DNA of 64,000 bases from the NCBI RefSeq assembly GCF_000416985.1, contig NZ_ATDL01000005.1:47804-111803 (forward strand), written 5' to 3'. Source of the stretch: Sphingobacterium paucimobilis HER1398. GTDB taxonomy: Bacteria > Bacteroidota > Bacteroidia > Sphingobacteriales > Sphingobacteriaceae. Both the position numbers and the translations under genes were made by a program. Below, one piece after another: positions 63,639 through 64,000 of the stretch. The first letter of the stretch is position 1. Every line of letters begins with the position of its first letter. The notes under the pieces were generated by a model. That model saw only the letters and a list, made by a program, of their open reading frames with translations. It had not been told where the DNA came from and ran no database searches.

Positions 63639-63732
63639 AATATCTTAAGCTCATCGCTGTTGCATAACAGCTATAGCCTGATTGACATGTTATTGAAAGA
63701 AAAAGAACAGTCAGAGAAGACAACAGGTCTAT

Positions 63733-64000
<268 letters not shown>

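Noticed and set aside
63460..63723. 87-codon minus-strand open frame
   Set aside because: It runs through the 5S rRNA gene and the operon terminator.

Overview
The window is about 64 kb of chromosome from a member of the Bacteroidota, most likely a Sphingobacterium-like member of the Sphingobacteriaceae. This rests on TAnnTTTG-type -7 promoter boxes, very few Shine-Dalgarno sites, a CarboxypepD_reg-type TonB receptor, GldA/GldF/GldG homologues, and families typical of the phylum (DUF4286, DUF1599, the BT_3928-like DoxX protein, DUF4468, an RprX/RprY-like pair, a stand-alone PASTA protein). The genus is an inference. No prophage, insertion sequence, CRISPR array or tRNA gene was seen; it reads as ordinary core chromosome with a few accessory patches.

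Layout. 1-4.4 kb: 5' part of dnaX (minus strand) with an A11 slippage run, a secreted transglutaminase-like protein, a 1-kb non-coding gap holding an 11-bp-period array, and a secreted DUF4468-like protein. 4.4-8.6 kb: a TonB-dependent receptor with a beta-helical lipoprotein. 8.9-11.5 kb: an ABC exporter-like operon (ATPase, FtsX-type permease with a histidine-rich loop, small secreted DUF3299-like protein), probably for zinc or another metal. 11.5-15.9 kb: housekeeping genes on the minus strand (rsmE, CNNM/CorC protein, ppa, DedA, HIT, greA). 16-20.2 kb: a three-gene operon of a catalytically dead S9-peptidase-like lipoprotein, a histidine kinase and an OmpR-type regulator. 20.3-24.2 kb: DUF4286, a small membrane protein, an RluA-type pseudouridine synthase and the Mla lipid-transport genes mlaEFD. 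24.5-30.8 kb: a DUF6600 protein with a long Ser/Arg-rich tail, pncB, and a run of methyltransferase, Ada-like and AlkB genes (alkylation repair), then a serine hydrolase. 30.8-35.4 kb: cell-wall genes (ddl, PASTA protein, mltG), a thioesterase and a YihY protein. 35.4-43.6 kb: rpsA, a 1247-residue orphan histidine kinase, a secreted C1 peptidase, a META-domain lipoprotein. 43.6-46.6 kb: cysE-cysM and an overlapping HipA-like kinase/DUF3037 pair. 46.7-53.8 kb: a tightly packed run (DUF1599, DoxX, aroK, GDPD, gldA), an outer-membrane barrel and a fused gldF-gldG. 53.9-63.4 kb: succinyl-CoA:acetate CoA-transferase, AraC regulator with a DUF1080 lipoprotein, rpsT, a SpoU methyltransferase, sucD, DinB, CocE hydrolase and a PutP-type symporter. 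63.5-64 kb: 5S rRNA and the 3' end of 23S rRNA, minus strand.

Most transcription units end in clear hairpin terminators, many bidirectional between convergent genes, which makes the operon boundaries easy to read. The observations most worth following up are the pseudo-peptidase/two-component operon, the HipA-like/DUF3037 pair, the His-rich ABC operon, the dnaX slippage site and the 11-bp-period array.
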